In this document: piece after piece, positions 1-11,939 of the stretch
How the letters are laid out: each line of letters begins with the position of its first letter
How positions within the stretch are numbered: the first letter of the stretch is position 1
Source: Agriotes lineatus
Lineage: Eukaryota > Arthropoda > Insecta > Coleoptera > Elateridae
Length of the DNA: 64,000 nucleotides
Reading direction: 5' to 3'
NCBI GenBank assembly: GCA_940337035.1
Contig: CALNHX010005182.1
Span: 47,978 to 111,977 of the forward strand
Notes under the pieces: generated by a model
Database searches by the model: none
Seen by the model: the letters and a program-made list of their open reading frames with translations, nothing else
Told to the model about the DNA's origin: nothing
Translations under genes and position numbers: made by a program

Positions 1-1058
1 TTTTTTGTCTTTCAATGTCCCGTTTCCCTCTTCACGATTTCCACTTCATTATTCTCCTTGTATTAGTTTCGTTACGCACTGCCATATGTCCAACTTATAA
101 ATAGTTTGGACTTCTCCAGTTGATATCCAGTTTCACTGATGGTCTTCCTTGACAATTTATTATTTTTTGTGAGATTTTTCAAACCATTTACAATTTGTAA
201 TGTGCATATCTCCAGATTACTATAAGGAACTCTCCATCCGTTTCTTTCGTATGTTATTATTTGACATGCTTCTTCTTTTCACATAATAATAACTTTATGT
301 CGGTGTTGTTATATAATATGTTAAAATTAAACTTGCAGCACTTAATAAAAAGTAGTTATTTTTATTTTAAAACTAGTTAATAGCAACTAACTATACGAGA
401 CTTGGCTCAGGTTTTACTTGTATTTTTTGGGACAGAACGGTAGTATCTAATGAGTTTTAGTACAACGCAAATGTTCTTTGCCATTTTCCATTAGACTGTC
501 CCACTGTTAGTGGATAAAATAAAGTAAAAATCGGGGTCTATGTGACATCGGCTAATGATCATAACAGCTAGCGGCAATTTTTTTACAACTGTCAATTATA
601 ATTTTAATCATATGAATAGCTTGCTCTAATTCGAATTTGTTGCAATATTGTTAAACCAATTTTATTATTCCTGAAAAAAAATTGTTACAATAGATTTTGA
701 TAAGCTTCATTCATCGCCAACCCGTTGATCGATGATCTAACCATCGATGGTATGTTATAGTATATTTCATGTTTACACAAAATTCCCATGAATTGCATTT
801 AAAATATTGTAAGCACTTGACTAAATTTACAGTTATAATTTTTCACAATTTATTGTACATTTTCGATCCATTCTTCAAAAGAATATAGCCAGTGTCAAGA
901 AACGAAATAAAATGAAGAGGACTCTAACAAGCTCTTAATAATATCATTAATAAATATTTGCTTGTTAAATAATCTCAAAACAAGTCGTACACAATTCTCA
1001 TGCAAGAAAGAAGCAACTGGGAAGAAAATTCATCTAATGCCATTTTTCACGTTTTCAG
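1..1058. other. AT-rich flank or intron upstream of chitin deacetylase exons
   Basis: No open frame, signal-peptide exon or known repeat was recognised here. The first visible coding exon of the chitin deacetylase follows directly after a CAG acceptor at 1056-1058, so this stretch is probably intron sequence. The 5' exons with the signal peptide must lie before the window. Confidence 0.5.
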
Positions 1059-3350
1059 ATTGTCCTTCTAACATTTGACGATGCTGTTGGCGTTGCAAAC
1101 TCCCAGTACTACAATGAAGCTTTCGATGGCAGGAAAAATCCAGATGGTTGCCCTGTAGGCAGCACCTACTTCGTCTCTCACGACTACACCGACTACAGCG
1201 TTGTAAGTACCGATATTAAAAAGTCCTCGAAGCTACTACTTTTTCTAACTTGAAGATACACAGCTTGTGGGCACGTGGTCACGAAATCGCCCTGCATTCC
1301 ATCACTCACAGGACACCTATTGATGTCTGGAAAAACTTAACAGAGGACGAACACAGGAGAGAATTCGCAGACGAAGCAACCTTGATCAGTCACTTTGCTC
1401 AAATTCCCAAGAACGAGATTCAAGGCATGCGTATACCCTTTCTTCAGCTTTCTGGTAAGTGCAAATTTGTATCAGTTATTTGTTCAAAAGCCATAAAATA
1501 AAAATTGCGAATAACGTCCAAATTTAGATACATAGCTTAGATAGTTTCGATATGGCCTCTATCATTATCCATGAAGCTGTCATCAATGTAATATTACTGA
1601 AACTACGCATTAACAAATAAGGATACTAGACAGCGCATTTAGGTTCACTTAATTTCTTTAAATATTAACACCACAATATCTTTTTAGGGCTGTACATACA
1701 CTATTTATGTCAATTTCAAAATGAATGCATTGTTTGAATTGTTGGATAGTACAATCATTTCAGCAGTATCTACCTTTAAATAAATACTAAATTTTAACGT
1801 TTAATAATAATGTTAGAAATATTGCACTGATTACAGCTTCTACTACCGTATTATGCTAGTTAAATAAATTTTATAGTAATTTTAGGCCATTTTAATAATC
1901 GCCTTGTACATCAGATAGCAAAATCTTAAAACCTCAATGTCTACTAGAAAAATAAATATTTAAATTTAAAAAAATATATCGGTATATTCGGGACATTCAT
2001 TTTAACGGCAGTGTGTGCGATTTCTAAAAAAAATTGACAAATTAAAAAATTTCTTCAGAACAAAAAAATATATATAAACGTCCTACAGTGCCCTAAACCT
2101 AAAAGATATTTTTACGACATTCATTAATGACCATTAGAAAAATTAGTTCACGAGCCGTAACAAAGACAACAAATTTTTTGGAAATTTTTTGTAGGTAGAC
2201 CAACCTAACTGTGAGGGTTTGTGTCATTACGATTTTCTTACCGAATCTGCATTCGAGCATTAATTCATGTCCGGAAATTATTTTTCGTGCATTCCAACAA
2301 CGTCCTAATTTATACAACGTTGTTGGAACACACTCAAAAAAAAATCCGGCAAGAATTAATGCTCTTAGGAGATTGTATGTGAAAATTTTCAACTCAATCG
2401 AAGCATGGGTTCCTGAGGAAACTCGGTTTATCATCCATTCTTTTAAGTATCTGCTTCAATCTGAAAGACACATCCACATAATTATTTAATGTTCATTTAT
2501 CTTTTAGCTTTTACCAGCAACGCTGCAATATTTATGCAATAGTTGTTTTACTATGTAGATACTAATTTTAAAATGTTTTCATTTAAAGGGGATAGCAGTT
2601 TCACAATGATCAAAAACAACGGTCTAAAATATGATGCCACCTGGCCGACTCAAACTTACCTCAATTCAGGACTGTTTCCTTACACCCTCGACTACAAAAC
2701 TTTCCAGGACTGCTCACTTCCACCTTGTCCAACGTCTTCCATTCCAGGAGTATGGGTTGTTCCTATGGTAGATTGGACAGATGTAGAGGACGTAGCTTGT
2801 GCAATGGTTGATTCCTGTAGGGTAACGTAAGACATTTCAAGCTGCTTCTGCGTTCGAGAATAAGTTTATGGTTACTCTTTTAGACCAACAGATGAGGATG
2901 AACTTGTAAACTGGATGATAGGAAACTTCGACCGCCACTACAATGGCAGTCGATCTCCTTTCGGCTTCTACGTTCACGCCGCTTGGTTTGACAAGAATCC
3001 GGGGGTCCACTTTGCTGCGTATAAGAAGTTCTTGGACTACTTGCAAGGAGTGAAAGATGTATATCTGGTAAGCCTGTGCTTAAAAACTTAGTTGCGTTGT
3101 GAAAACTAATCGACGTTGTTCAAAGGTGTCTGTGCAACGAGCACTACAATGGGTGCAGAATCCATCTACTGTAGAAAATTTAAAAAATTCCTGGCCTTCT
3201 TGCCAACCTGTGCGAAGTAACACGTGTGGTGTTGGTCATATGTGCCAATTAAAGAAAGGAGAAAATGAAGAACGTTGGATGACTCACTGCGCACCAGGGT
3301 GCCCTGCTGTTTATCCATGGATCGATGATCCTCTTGGGGAGGGAAAATAA
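1059..3350 (+). CDS. Chitin deacetylase (NodB/CE4 fold), last five exons, gut-type
   Basis: Secreted enzyme that removes acetyl groups from chitin; in insects the group lacking a chitin-binding domain is typical of midgut. Exons read from the splice sites: 1059-1202, 1256-1454, 2589-2826, 2884-3067 and 3126-3350, together 990 nt (329 residues plus TAA). Donors are GTAAGT, GTAAGT, GTAAGA and GTAAGC, all phase-compatible. NodB motifs appear in order: TFDD near the start of the first visible exon, GHEIALHSITH (two zinc-binding His) in the second, RIPF in place of the usual R-S/A-P-Y/F, YDATWP in the third, and HAAWF in the fourth. The C-terminus is Cys-rich, as in insect family members. Three introns are only 53-58 bp; the other is 1134 bp. 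The 5' part (signal peptide and any upstream domain) is missing from the window. The family assignment is firm; the gut-type subgroup is inferred. Confidence 0.9.
1455..2588. other. Large intron of the chitin deacetylase gene
   Basis: At 1134 bp this is the only long visible intron of the gene. Part of it (about 2205-2490) is less AT-rich and holds a + strand frame of 92 codons that I cannot assign. It may be an old repeat insertion, which would explain why this intron is about 20 times longer than the others. No terminal repeats were found. Confidence 0.5.
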
Positions 3351-5799
3351 GATGATTAAATCATCAAATGAATTCAGAAAAAGAAATAATTACTGTATAA
3401 GCTTGTAAATGGCAATAGTTGATCATATTTTTGTAATTGTAAATTGTGACAATAATTTTTATAAACTAAAAAGTTATCTACAGGAATTTTCTTTTATTTA
3501 CATTTTTACTGAATTCAGTTTCTTATTCAGAGCAAAATTGTATGGGACAACAATATTCAGTCCTTCCATATGAATGAGTTTATACATATTATAAAATATA
3601 AAATAATTTAATAGTTTATGTAATTCGATATGAAGTAGTTAAGGATATGATCTCTCAAAAGCTGTAGATTAAATTAAATTGACGTAGTTCTATACAATGT
3701 AGTCATTGCATGGTACATTAGGTTTCATTGGTTTTATTTCCTATATTACAACGTTGTAGTCGCGAGGCCGTGCACTCAGCTGGTTTCAACCTTTCCTCCA
3801 GTATTTGCGATGACCACTATTTAAATCTTAGATGAACAACATAAAGAGTCTGGAGAGAGCAAACAAGACAGCAATGACTCGTTATATAAATCACATATAA
3901 GATAAAGAAGTACAGCTTTTACAGCTGCTACAGCTGATGATCTTACAATGTTGCCACTTGTCAAGTATCATATGTTTTTAGTTGTATGGCAGAGGAGTTC
4001 GTTGAAGGTCGTTGGCCACAAAAGGTGAAGCATCCTGTTCTGTGCTGCAGCTTTGTTCTGGTTTTTGTATGTATTGTAGTGGTCGCAATTTAAGATTGCT
4101 AATTATTTCTAGATATGATATTATTTTTGGATGAATAAATTATTTAATAATATAAAAGTACAAGTATGAATTTGTGGAGTAAAAGAATAACATAAATATT
4201 TGAAAGTTAAGTAATGAATAAGAGATTGGATACTAATACTGTTAAGTGGTCAATATTTAATCAAAAAGGTTCTGGCATATATATGGATTTGGTTGAGATA
4301 GCTATTTGGTAATATAATTATTTGGACCAGAATTTTTATTAATTATAATTGAAATAAGCTATAAAAGAATGAAAGTGACAGACAGACTCAAATGATTATT
4401 TAAAAGAAGTCAATTATAGTGTCATATTAAAATAAATAAATATAAATGTATCCAGAAGGTTAGTTGGTAAAAATTTGATATAATATTTATTACTAGGGAA
4501 AATAGGGGGAATTAAAAATAGCAACTAAAATTTTTCTAAAAATGTAACATGTTTTTATAGTAAAATGAAATTTAAAGAATAAAAACCCTTTAATAAAATG
4601 GTATTTATTGTCTGATTGTTGTCCTATAGAGTTTTCTTAATTAAAATTAACTAATGGAAGAAATAAAATCAATTTTAAAATATACTCAAGAATAAAGTGG
4701 TTAATAAACGGTACAAAGAGGAATAAGGACATCTAATAACAATAAAATAATATACATGGAATAATAATGTCTGCAGTGGATTTGGATAAACTATATATAA
4801 GTCAATATTAGGTATCCTTTTTAATTATGAGTTGCTGTCAAGTGTATACATCTATAATTAAGCTGGAATTGGATGTATACTGCATGTGTATGAGCGTTTG
4901 GACGGGGACGAGCTTGTAATCAGGTGGATTTCTGTAGTTGGTTTGGATTTGCCTTGGGTGGTATCAGTGTTCTTGTGTGACGTCTGAATTGTCCTGTAAT
5001 AATTGGATTGGATTAAGAGGGGGAGCAGTTTGTGGATAGCTAGTGTTGTAGTAGCTGTTGCAAGAAGGACCATTCCGATAGAGTGGGATTGTTTGCAGTA
5101 GTTGTGTCTGAATTGGAACTATACAGGAAGTGGTCAGCATATGCAGCTGAAGTTGTATTGGATCAACCCTGCAGAAGAGTGTTTGGTGTTAAATAGGAGA
5201 GCCGATCTTCAGTGTGTAGGACATCTCAGCAGAGTTGGGAACATTTATGGACTACAAATGGAATCAAATAGATACAGCTACAGTTAATAACGTTGAAATG
5301 AGTTTATTTACTTAGCAGTTCTGACAATGCAGTGGAGGCAGCTTGTACGAGAACTGAACCGGAGCATTGAGCTGGCGTATTAAGTGGAATTTGTGATAGG
5401 TATATGTAAATAAAACATTAATAAGTTCTTAATAGTGTATGAATTACATATTAGAAAGAACTAATTACTTTAATAGATATATGAAATAACAATAGGTGTA
5501 AGTAACAGATATCATTTGGTTGACATTTCACTTTCATGACTTTGACAGTTTGATAAATGTCATAAGATTTCTATAATTTTATTGTACTAATCAACTATCA
5601 CATATAACGGATTCTCAATGCATGAACCTAAACTGAGTTAAAAGTCTTTGTTCTCATAGAGCTAGCAAAAGACAAATAAACTAAAATTAAAAAAAATCAT
5701 AAAACGGTAAATATCTTTCATTGATTTATCTAAACAAAAATAATGTTATAGAATCGTATAGGTACTTTGATTTATTTGATTTATTTAAATGAGTTAAAT
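3351..5799. other. AT-rich intergenic DNA, nothing recognised
   Basis: Contains the 3' UTR of the chitin deacetylase just after 3350 and then AT-rich sequence with no convincing reading frame. The short frames around 4858-5287 show no known domain. A somewhat more balanced stretch at 4850-5350 could be a decayed repeat, but I see no ends. Confidence 0.5.
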
Positions 5800-5995
5800 T
5801 AAATAGCATTGTAAGGAAGTGTATAGCAAAGACATTAGGCGCAGCACTGTGGAGCTATTACAGTATATACAATCGTTTACTGTACCCGCGTAAGAAATTA
5901 AATACATAAAAATAGTGTGTGTGAGTGTTTGATTTCTAATTCGAACCGTTTGTTACTTTGCTACGGATATTTGTATAGTGCTGGACGAGACATAA

Positions 5996-6013
5996 TGGTG
6001 ACCGTGGCAGGAC
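5996..6013 (+). promoter_or_regulatory. Primer-binding site resembling tRNA-Arg
   Basis: TGGTGACCGTGGCAGGAC differs at two positions from TGGCGACCGTGACAGGAC, the complement of the 3' end of an insect tRNA-Arg and the PBS I recall for 412/mdg1 elements. Reverse transcription of such elements is primed here, just downstream of the 5' LTR. It is the best anchor for the orientation and clade of this remnant. Confidence 0.6.
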
Positions 6014-6114
6014 ACAGGTTAAGAAAGTAAACATTGTAAGAAGGCATTAGGAAATGACTGACGGACCAATTCTGTCTTAGACACGTTAGACACCTCAAAT
6101 CTGTAGCAAACAGA

Positions 6115-6465
6115 TACCGGGTGGCCATAAATATCTGATATCACATTACCTTTGGAATCAACACCGCCTTATTAAAGTGATGAATCCAAGTAAACTAAAT
6201 GTCATCAATGCCATCACAACTAAAATGCCTATCTGTCAAAAATTATTACAGATAGCAATAAGTAATGAAGTTAGAACAGGAGATTTTTATAATCGAGTCG
6301 TAGGCTAAACTGCAGAATCCGGGGCACATTCCCCTCGTCTTATTGCATTTTATTACATTACATAGGTACCAATACTTATTGTAATTGAAATATAATGCTA
6401 ACCAACATTTATAAGTAGCTAATTCCATGGCTACCGGGATCTCAGATATTTATGGCCACCCGGTA
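6115..6465. mobile_element. 351-bp MITE with TA target duplication (Tc1/mariner type)
   Basis: Terminal inverted repeats begin CCGGGTGGCCATAAATATCT at 6117 and end with the near-complement just before 6464. TA is present at both outer edges (6115-6116 and 6464-6465), the target duplication of Tc1/mariner elements. The interior has no coding capacity. It lies inside the gypsy remnant and is therefore younger than it. Confidence 0.75.
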
Positions 6466-6955
6466 CAATCCGAATTATTCCACACAAAATGCTAAAGCTC
6501 AAAATGTATATACACCCCGATTCAACAACTTAACACTTAATACAATGAGACCACAAAATCAAAATTTTATACCAAGACAATCCATTCCTTAGAACAATCC
6601 TAATAGATATCCCATGTATTCAAATCAATCAAGAAATTTTCAAAACCCTCAACAGAACATTTTCGTATCTAAACCATATTTTACAACCTCTTTTAAACCA
6701 GAGCCAATGGAAGTTATAGTAACAAGAAGTGCTACAGATTAATTAAGCAATGCAAATAAATTTCTCACAAATTCCCAGAACGTAATTAGACAATCTAACC
6801 AACCAAGAAATTTTCATTCCGAAGAACTATTCAATAAACATGTCACTTTTCAACAACAATTTGAATCCGAATATGACTAACTTTATTTCGAAACGGAAAT
6901 ACCTGAAAATTGTAAAACACACTTTAATACATTAGATCCACCTACAGACTTAGGC
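6466..6955 (+). pseudogene. gag C-terminal remnant of mdg1-like retrotransposon
   Basis: The frame reads a low-complexity Asn/Gln/Pro-rich tail typical of gypsy gag nucleocapsid spacers, with PEPMEV near 6703-6720 and repeated in-frame stops (near 6590, 6740 and 6880). It ends at about 6955 where unrelated sequence begins. No zinc knuckle or protease follows. The gag would package element RNA; this copy cannot be functional. Confidence 0.5.
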
Positions 6956-7960
6956 GGATCCAGGGACTTCCTAAGGGGGGGTCCACTAATTTTTGTAGAT
7001 TGAACAGTAATGCTAAACTAATAGTTTAGGTAGGCAATGCCTACTATGGGATGGTACTTGCTAGATATTTAAAATAAAAGGGGTAAAAAATAAAATTGAT
7101 TATTCATATTTTTTTTCAATTTCAACAAATAAAAGACAAGTTAAATTAACAGTATACTTAAAAAAGGAATATTGAACAGTTATTTTAGTTATATAGGCCA
7201 TACAAAAATAACAACAAAAGTAAACTTTACACTATTTAAAAGATTGAACAATAAACAGTTCTAGCTCTGCTAAAATAAAGGTAAACTATATACAGGGTCT
7301 GGCAACGTGAGGGGGGGGGGGTTGGTATATATTTATAAAATTATGAGAGCCAAACTTACTTTTTTTAATGGAATGTCCTATATTTAGGTAACGTGAAAGT
7401 TTTGTATTGAGATACTAATAATTTTATATCAAGTTGTATGGGTCTACATATCAACGATTTTATGCAAAAAAAATGCTGATTTTTGGCGGCTGCTGTAAGA
7501 GAATTGAAATTGAATGAAGAAAAACGTTACCAAAAAAGTATACTTTTCGTGAGCTACCTTTCACGTGGAAAATGATGGTTCTGGGTATTACTAATATACA
7601 TGGTGCTGAACATTAGCAGATTTAATAATTTTGGTGTTTTTTCAAATGAAAGGCCCTGGATGAATTTTTGAAAATCTCTGTTAATGAGCTTTTTTGATAT
7701 GTTACTTCATACCTCTAAATCCAACTGTTTTTCATTTAAAAAACGATTTGAGCCACTTTACATGCTTCATTTTAAGAAAAACCGACAAAAAAAACTCCTT
7801 GTTTTCTATACGAATAGACAAGTCAAATATATTTATCCAAGTAACTAATATTAAAATGTATTTTAATTACTTTCACATGTAATTTTTTTTTTCGAGAAAG
7901 GAAATATGCACGTTTTTCGGGGAACGTAAGGGTTCTTTAATAATTCATTTTTCTTTAAAT
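6956..7960. other. Unassigned AT-rich stretch with poly-G tracts
   Basis: Contains a run of seven G at about 6976 and a longer G run near 7311-7321. The latter follows TACAGGGTCTGGCAACGTG, which resembles a mariner-type terminal repeat start, but no matching right end was found. No coding frame is recognisable; the 62-codon frame at 7694-7882 has no known domain. Confidence 0.4.
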
Positions 7961-9666
7961 TAGAAAGACTCCCAATAAGTCTATCAATAAGATCCTTTCT
8001 AAGGATCCAAACCAACAGCAAGGCTGTCTCAGGCGAGGGGATGGTTCTTTTACAACCAAACCCGGAGAGACAGCGGAAGTGCTAATTCAAACACATTTTC
8101 CAGGCTGTATTGTCACCCCTGACAATGTATGGCCAAAACCCAATATCCCACCTCCCTCAGAGGAGGATTGGAATGTGGCAAACCAGGTCGTACGGGGTGA
8201 CAAGGTAACCTGGGCTATAAACTCCTTTCTCCCCTTCAAGTCGCCAGGAGTGGACGGTATCTTTCCAGCCCTGCTACAATGGGGACTGGACCTGATGCTT
8301 GTTCACCTGGTGCGCATCTACCGGGCATGTATCGCCTTTCGATATATACCGGAGAGCTGGAGAGAAGTGAAGGTAGTTTTTATACCTAAACCAGGGCGTA
8401 CGGATTATACCCAGGCCAAATCATATCGTCCCATTAGTCTTACATCCTTCTTACTAAAGACGCTTGAGAGACTTTGTGACAGAGAAATACGGGAAAGGGT
8501 GCTGGCTTTACACCCATTGCATCCGAACCAACACGCCTATATCTCAGGGAGATCTACTGAATCGGCGCTACATGCTGTAGTGAACCGTATTGAGAGATCG
8601 CTAGACAATAAAATGTCCACTCTGGGAGTTTTCATTGATATTGAAGGAGCCTTTGACAAGGCTTCCTTTGAGAGCATTAACTCTGCCTTATGCAGGCATC
8701 GTGTGGCACCCACTCTCTGTGAGTGGATAAAACACATGCTTACGATGAGAGCAGTACAATTTAATGTAGGAGACAACTCTATTAGAGGTGTTGTGACGAA
8801 GGGCTATCCGCAAGGGGGGGGTTCTGTCCCCACTACTGTGGAATACAGTGGTAGACAGCCTTCTAAGCACACTTAATGATGCTGGATTCTATACTACTGG
8901 ATATGCGGATGACATCGTCATCTTCATTACTGGCAAGTTCGAGGGCACGCTCTGTAACTTGATGCAGACAGCTCTTCGAATAACGAAAACATGGTGTAAT
9001 GAACAGGCCCTCTCTGTCAACCCTTCAAAGACAGAACTGGTATTTTTCACAAAAAAAAGGAAGGTAGGGCCTTTACGTAGACCTCTGCTATTCAATACTT
9101 CTCTCAGCTTTTCAGACAATGTCAAATACTTGGGAGTTATTTTTGACAGACAGCTGAATTGGGAGAAACATTTAAAAGTTAAAACTGAAAAAGCATGCAT
9201 GGCATTCTGGCAGTGTCGCCGCGCTTTGGGTAAATCCTGGGGACTCTTCCCCCGAATTATCTTGTGGCTGTATACTGCCGTGATAAGGCCCATGCTATGT
9301 TATGGAGCACTTGTCTGGTGGCCCAGGGTCAGACAGGCTACGGCAGCAAGTAAACTAGGACATGTGCAACGCCTTGCCTGTCTTAGTTCTACAGGTACTA
9401 TACGCTCAACCCCTACAGCCGCTTTAGAGGTGGTTTTATGCCTTCCACCACTTGATCTTTTTGTGGAGGAAGTAGCCGTAAGGACTGCCTTGAGGCTGCG
9501 CTACAAAGGGCTGTGGCACACAGCAGGCAGGGGAGGTAGGCATACCCGCATCCTGAATGAGGCCGTCGACAAGATCCCTCTTCTGGACGCCATAGTAGAC
9601 TACCTCCCTCTACAATATGCCTTCAACAGACAATTTAACGTCTATGAAAATGCCGGGTTTACCTAG
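7961..9666 (+). pseudogene. LINE reverse transcriptase, broken by a poly-G frameshift
   Basis: The frame is open from about 7961, upstream of the Met at 8079. RT blocks appear in order: SYRPISLTSFLLKTLERL near 8425-8475, FIDIEGAFDKASF near 8630-8670, YPQGG near 8803-8817, then, after a frame change, GYADDIVIF near 8899-8925, which is the catalytic box. After it come SVNPSKTELVFF and NVKYLGV of the thumb region. The run of eight G at 8814-8821 has one more G than the family motif QGG-V-L-S-P needs, so the frame shifts by one exactly between the two catalytic halves. The thumb-side frame ends at a TAG at 9664-9666. All catalytic residues are otherwise present, so the copy is not very old. Confidence 0.85.
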
Positions 9667-10441
9667 CATATAGATATATCCATCTTTACTGATGGATCTA
9701 AAACAAAGCATGGAACGGGTGCCGGAGTTTTCTCTGACGATCTGAACCTCCGCCAAAGCATACCACTAGGCAAAATGGCCACTGTCTTCCAAGCGGAAGT
9801 AATTGGAATAATGCATGGTGCAAAAGCAATTCTTGAAAGGAAAATCGAAAATCAATGTATTGGTATCTTCAGTGACAGTAGAACCGCTTTACTAGCCCTG
9901 GGCAGTTGCAAAATTACCTCAGGTGTGGTACTGCAGTGCCGTGAAGCTCTCGAGGATATCTCAAAAAATAATGTCGTTTCCCTTGTATGGGTGAAAGGAC
10001 ATGACGGTAACTACGGCAATGAGGAGGCTGATGAGACTGCGAGACTGGCTTCCGGACAACCTCTCTGGGGGCCAGAACCCGTAATCCTTATATCCTTGAC
10101 AATATTAAGCTCTATGCTATATCAAGCAACCTTAAACAGCTTCATACGAAGATGGGTTAACATGCAAAGCTGCCGGCAACCAAGAGCTGCCCTCGCCAAA
10201 GACAGCCAAATATTGCTTGCAACTGTCCCGAAGAAACCTTCGACTAGTCGTGGGTATCCTATCTGGACACTGCACTCTAAACAAACATATGCACAGGATG
10301 GGACTAGTGGACAGCCCAAACTCTCGCGGATGCAACGAGGATGACGAGACAGCAGAACACGTTCTGTGCCACTGTCCAGCTCTCGCAAGAGTCAGAGGAT
10401 CCATGTTGGGGGGACTTCTGGCCCGATATGGTCAGAATTAG
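9667..10441 (+). pseudogene. LINE RNase H domain and terminal zinc-knuckle region
   Basis: Same frame as the RT, immediately after its stop. The RNase H core is visible as SIFTDGSKT (first Asp) near 9680, FQAEVIGI (Glu) near 9787, FSDSRTALLAL (Asp) near 9870 and VKGHDGNYGNEEAD (last Asp) near 9995-10035. It would degrade the RNA strand of the RNA:DNA hybrid. Around 10210 the homology moves to another frame, which runs to 10441 and contains CNEDDETAEHVLCHC, a Cys/His cluster typical of the end of such LINE proteins. Confidence 0.8.
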
Positions 10442-10599
10442 CAACACTCCAGTTGTGGTTGTCCTTAAGTACATTCAAAGGATTGAATGGCTTGAGTGAT
10501 ACCCAACTTGGAGAGCTGCTGGGAGGTAGCACAATGGGCCCACTTAATGCGGCCTAAGTGCATGTGAGGTAACTCACCCTTCATTTTTAATCCAGAATC

Positions 10600-10701
10600 C
10601 AGTCTATGTCAAATTAGAGATTTGCAGGTTAAGTTTTGCGCCAGTGTGTGTCAAATGACAAACAAAACCTAACCTACTAACCTCGAATTTGACATAGACT
10701 G
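10600..10701. repeat. 102-bp palindromic MITE, copy 1
   Basis: The ends CAGTCTATGTC and GACATAGACTG are inverted repeats, and complementarity extends inward (AGGTTAAGTTTT against AAAACCTAACC). A second copy with the same interior sits at 48970-49071. No coding capacity. It lies just beyond the LINE at 7961-10557. Confidence 0.7.
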
Positions 10702-10797
10702 ACAATGCACTTCAGTACTGCCAACTGATTAATTTTAAATACAAATTTTATTAAGAATGCTGTGTACATAAATTTACCATAGATACGGCAACATTTT

Positions 10798-11054
10798 TAC
10801 TTTAGTCCCTAGGGGCTAAAGTAATTACTTCTGTCCCTAGAGATTAAATGAGCTACTTTAGTCCCTGAAATAAGTGACTAAAGTGCCAACTTTAGTCCCG
10901 CAAGTGCAAAATAGTATATTACATACCGAGGTGGAAAGTGTTTCATTACTGTCGAGAGATTAAGTAATTAACCGAGACGCGTAGCTTCGAAGTTAACTTT
11001 ATCTCGAGACAGGAATGAAACTTTTCACCGTGGTATGTGTACTATTTTACTCAC
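10798..11054. repeat. Hairpin element with CTTTAGTCCC modules
   Basis: 10798-10903 carries several copies of CTTTAGTCCC and its inverted form GGGGCTAAAG. 10904-11054 is a hairpin whose arms read ACATACCGAGGTGGAAAGTG and its near-complement ending at about 11040, with CTGTCGAGAG against CTCGAGACAG. It looks like a foldback-type non-autonomous element; the ends are not precisely defined. Confidence 0.6.
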
Positions 11055-11939
11055 CATCGGTTTTTGTCATTATTTATTTAATTAGGTAAGTTTTAAATAA
11101 TACGTATTTTTATCGCAGTTTAATAAGTCACTTTAACAAAGAAAACTGCGACGCTGACAAGTTTATTAAAAGTATGGACTAGCATGTCGTAAAACAATAT
11201 TGCAGGTCTCCCCAAGCTTCTAGGGCTTGCCTGAGGTTTGCCCTGGAATCTATTTGGTTCGACCTGCAAATCACTACTTTCCGGTCTTGTAACGTAAATT
11301 ACTATTACTAATCTGAAATGCAATAGATACTTTCTGAAGTTAAATTGATCTTTTCTGAAATACAATTGGAAAAAGTGTAGATGATTGCACAGGAGTGGAG
11401 CAACACGACGATATTTCCCTACAACTAAATTGACAACGACTTGAACCTTTCGATATCTTGGGCACCAAGTAGCATCAAATTTAGATTCAAAGCAGGACGT
11501 TAACTCATGAATTGTCGTAGCACGTGCAGCTTTTATAGAATGCAGAATTTTTACTGTAATGATAAACTAAATATAAAGTTAGTTATATCTGATCGGTATT
11601 ATTTTATGGGATGGAAACATGGATGCTTCGTAGTAGACGCGTATGAGTTAAACTTTGTTTAATATTGATTGTACCTTTTTTTAAATGTAAAAAATAGAAG
11701 ACAGTGGCAGTTCAACACGCGTATACAACCGATACGACGAAAACTTAACAAGTCTAGAGTGTACATACACAGAAAAAAAGTAGTAAATATTGAATCAAAA
11801 AGCTCTGTCCTACGGAAAGCAACGAAAAACGAGCTGAAAGCCAGAAATAATACCAACTCCATTCACACTAAATGATACATTCACTTCTGAGGAAGATAAA
11901 ATCAACTTATTTGCAAGCCTAGTAAATGTTCCATAAACA
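11055..11939. other. Unassigned AT-rich DNA
   Basis: No domain, splice pattern or terminal repeat was recognised. Two overlapping short frames on opposite strands at 11659-11875 show no homology I know. Confidence 0.4.

Larger units (their letters stand above)
5800..6955 (+). mobile_element. Decayed Ty3/gypsy element of mdg1/412 type (LTR tail, PBS, gag tail)
   Basis: The segment reads as the end of an LTR (about 5800-5995), a primer-binding site at 5996, a short leader, and then the C-terminal part of a gag frame at 6466-6955. Most of gag and all of pol are missing. A 351-bp MITE sits between leader and gag. The LTR start is not defined, and no second LTR was found in the window. The assignment rests on the PBS and on the gag tail containing PEPMEV, a motif I associate with mdg1-like gag proteins. 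Confidence 0.55.
7961..10557 (+). mobile_element. 5'-truncated LINE with RT, RNase H and C-terminal zinc knuckle
   Basis: A non-LTR retrotransposon copy that lacks the endonuclease and any ORF1: homology starts abruptly near 7961, as expected from incomplete reverse transcription. It continues through RT, an RNase H domain and a Cys/His-rich tail to about 10557. The coding region is broken by an extra G, an in-frame stop and one further frameshift. The domain order RT, RNase H, CCHC-like tail fits the Jockey/I superfamily; I cannot fix the clade by eye. The 3' boundary is uncertain, as no poly-A or clear target duplication was identified. Confidence 0.85.

Noticed and set aside
6976..7321. 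Poly-G tracts as quadruplex regulatory elements
   Set aside because: Single runs without the four-run spacing of a quadruplex and no nearby gene start.
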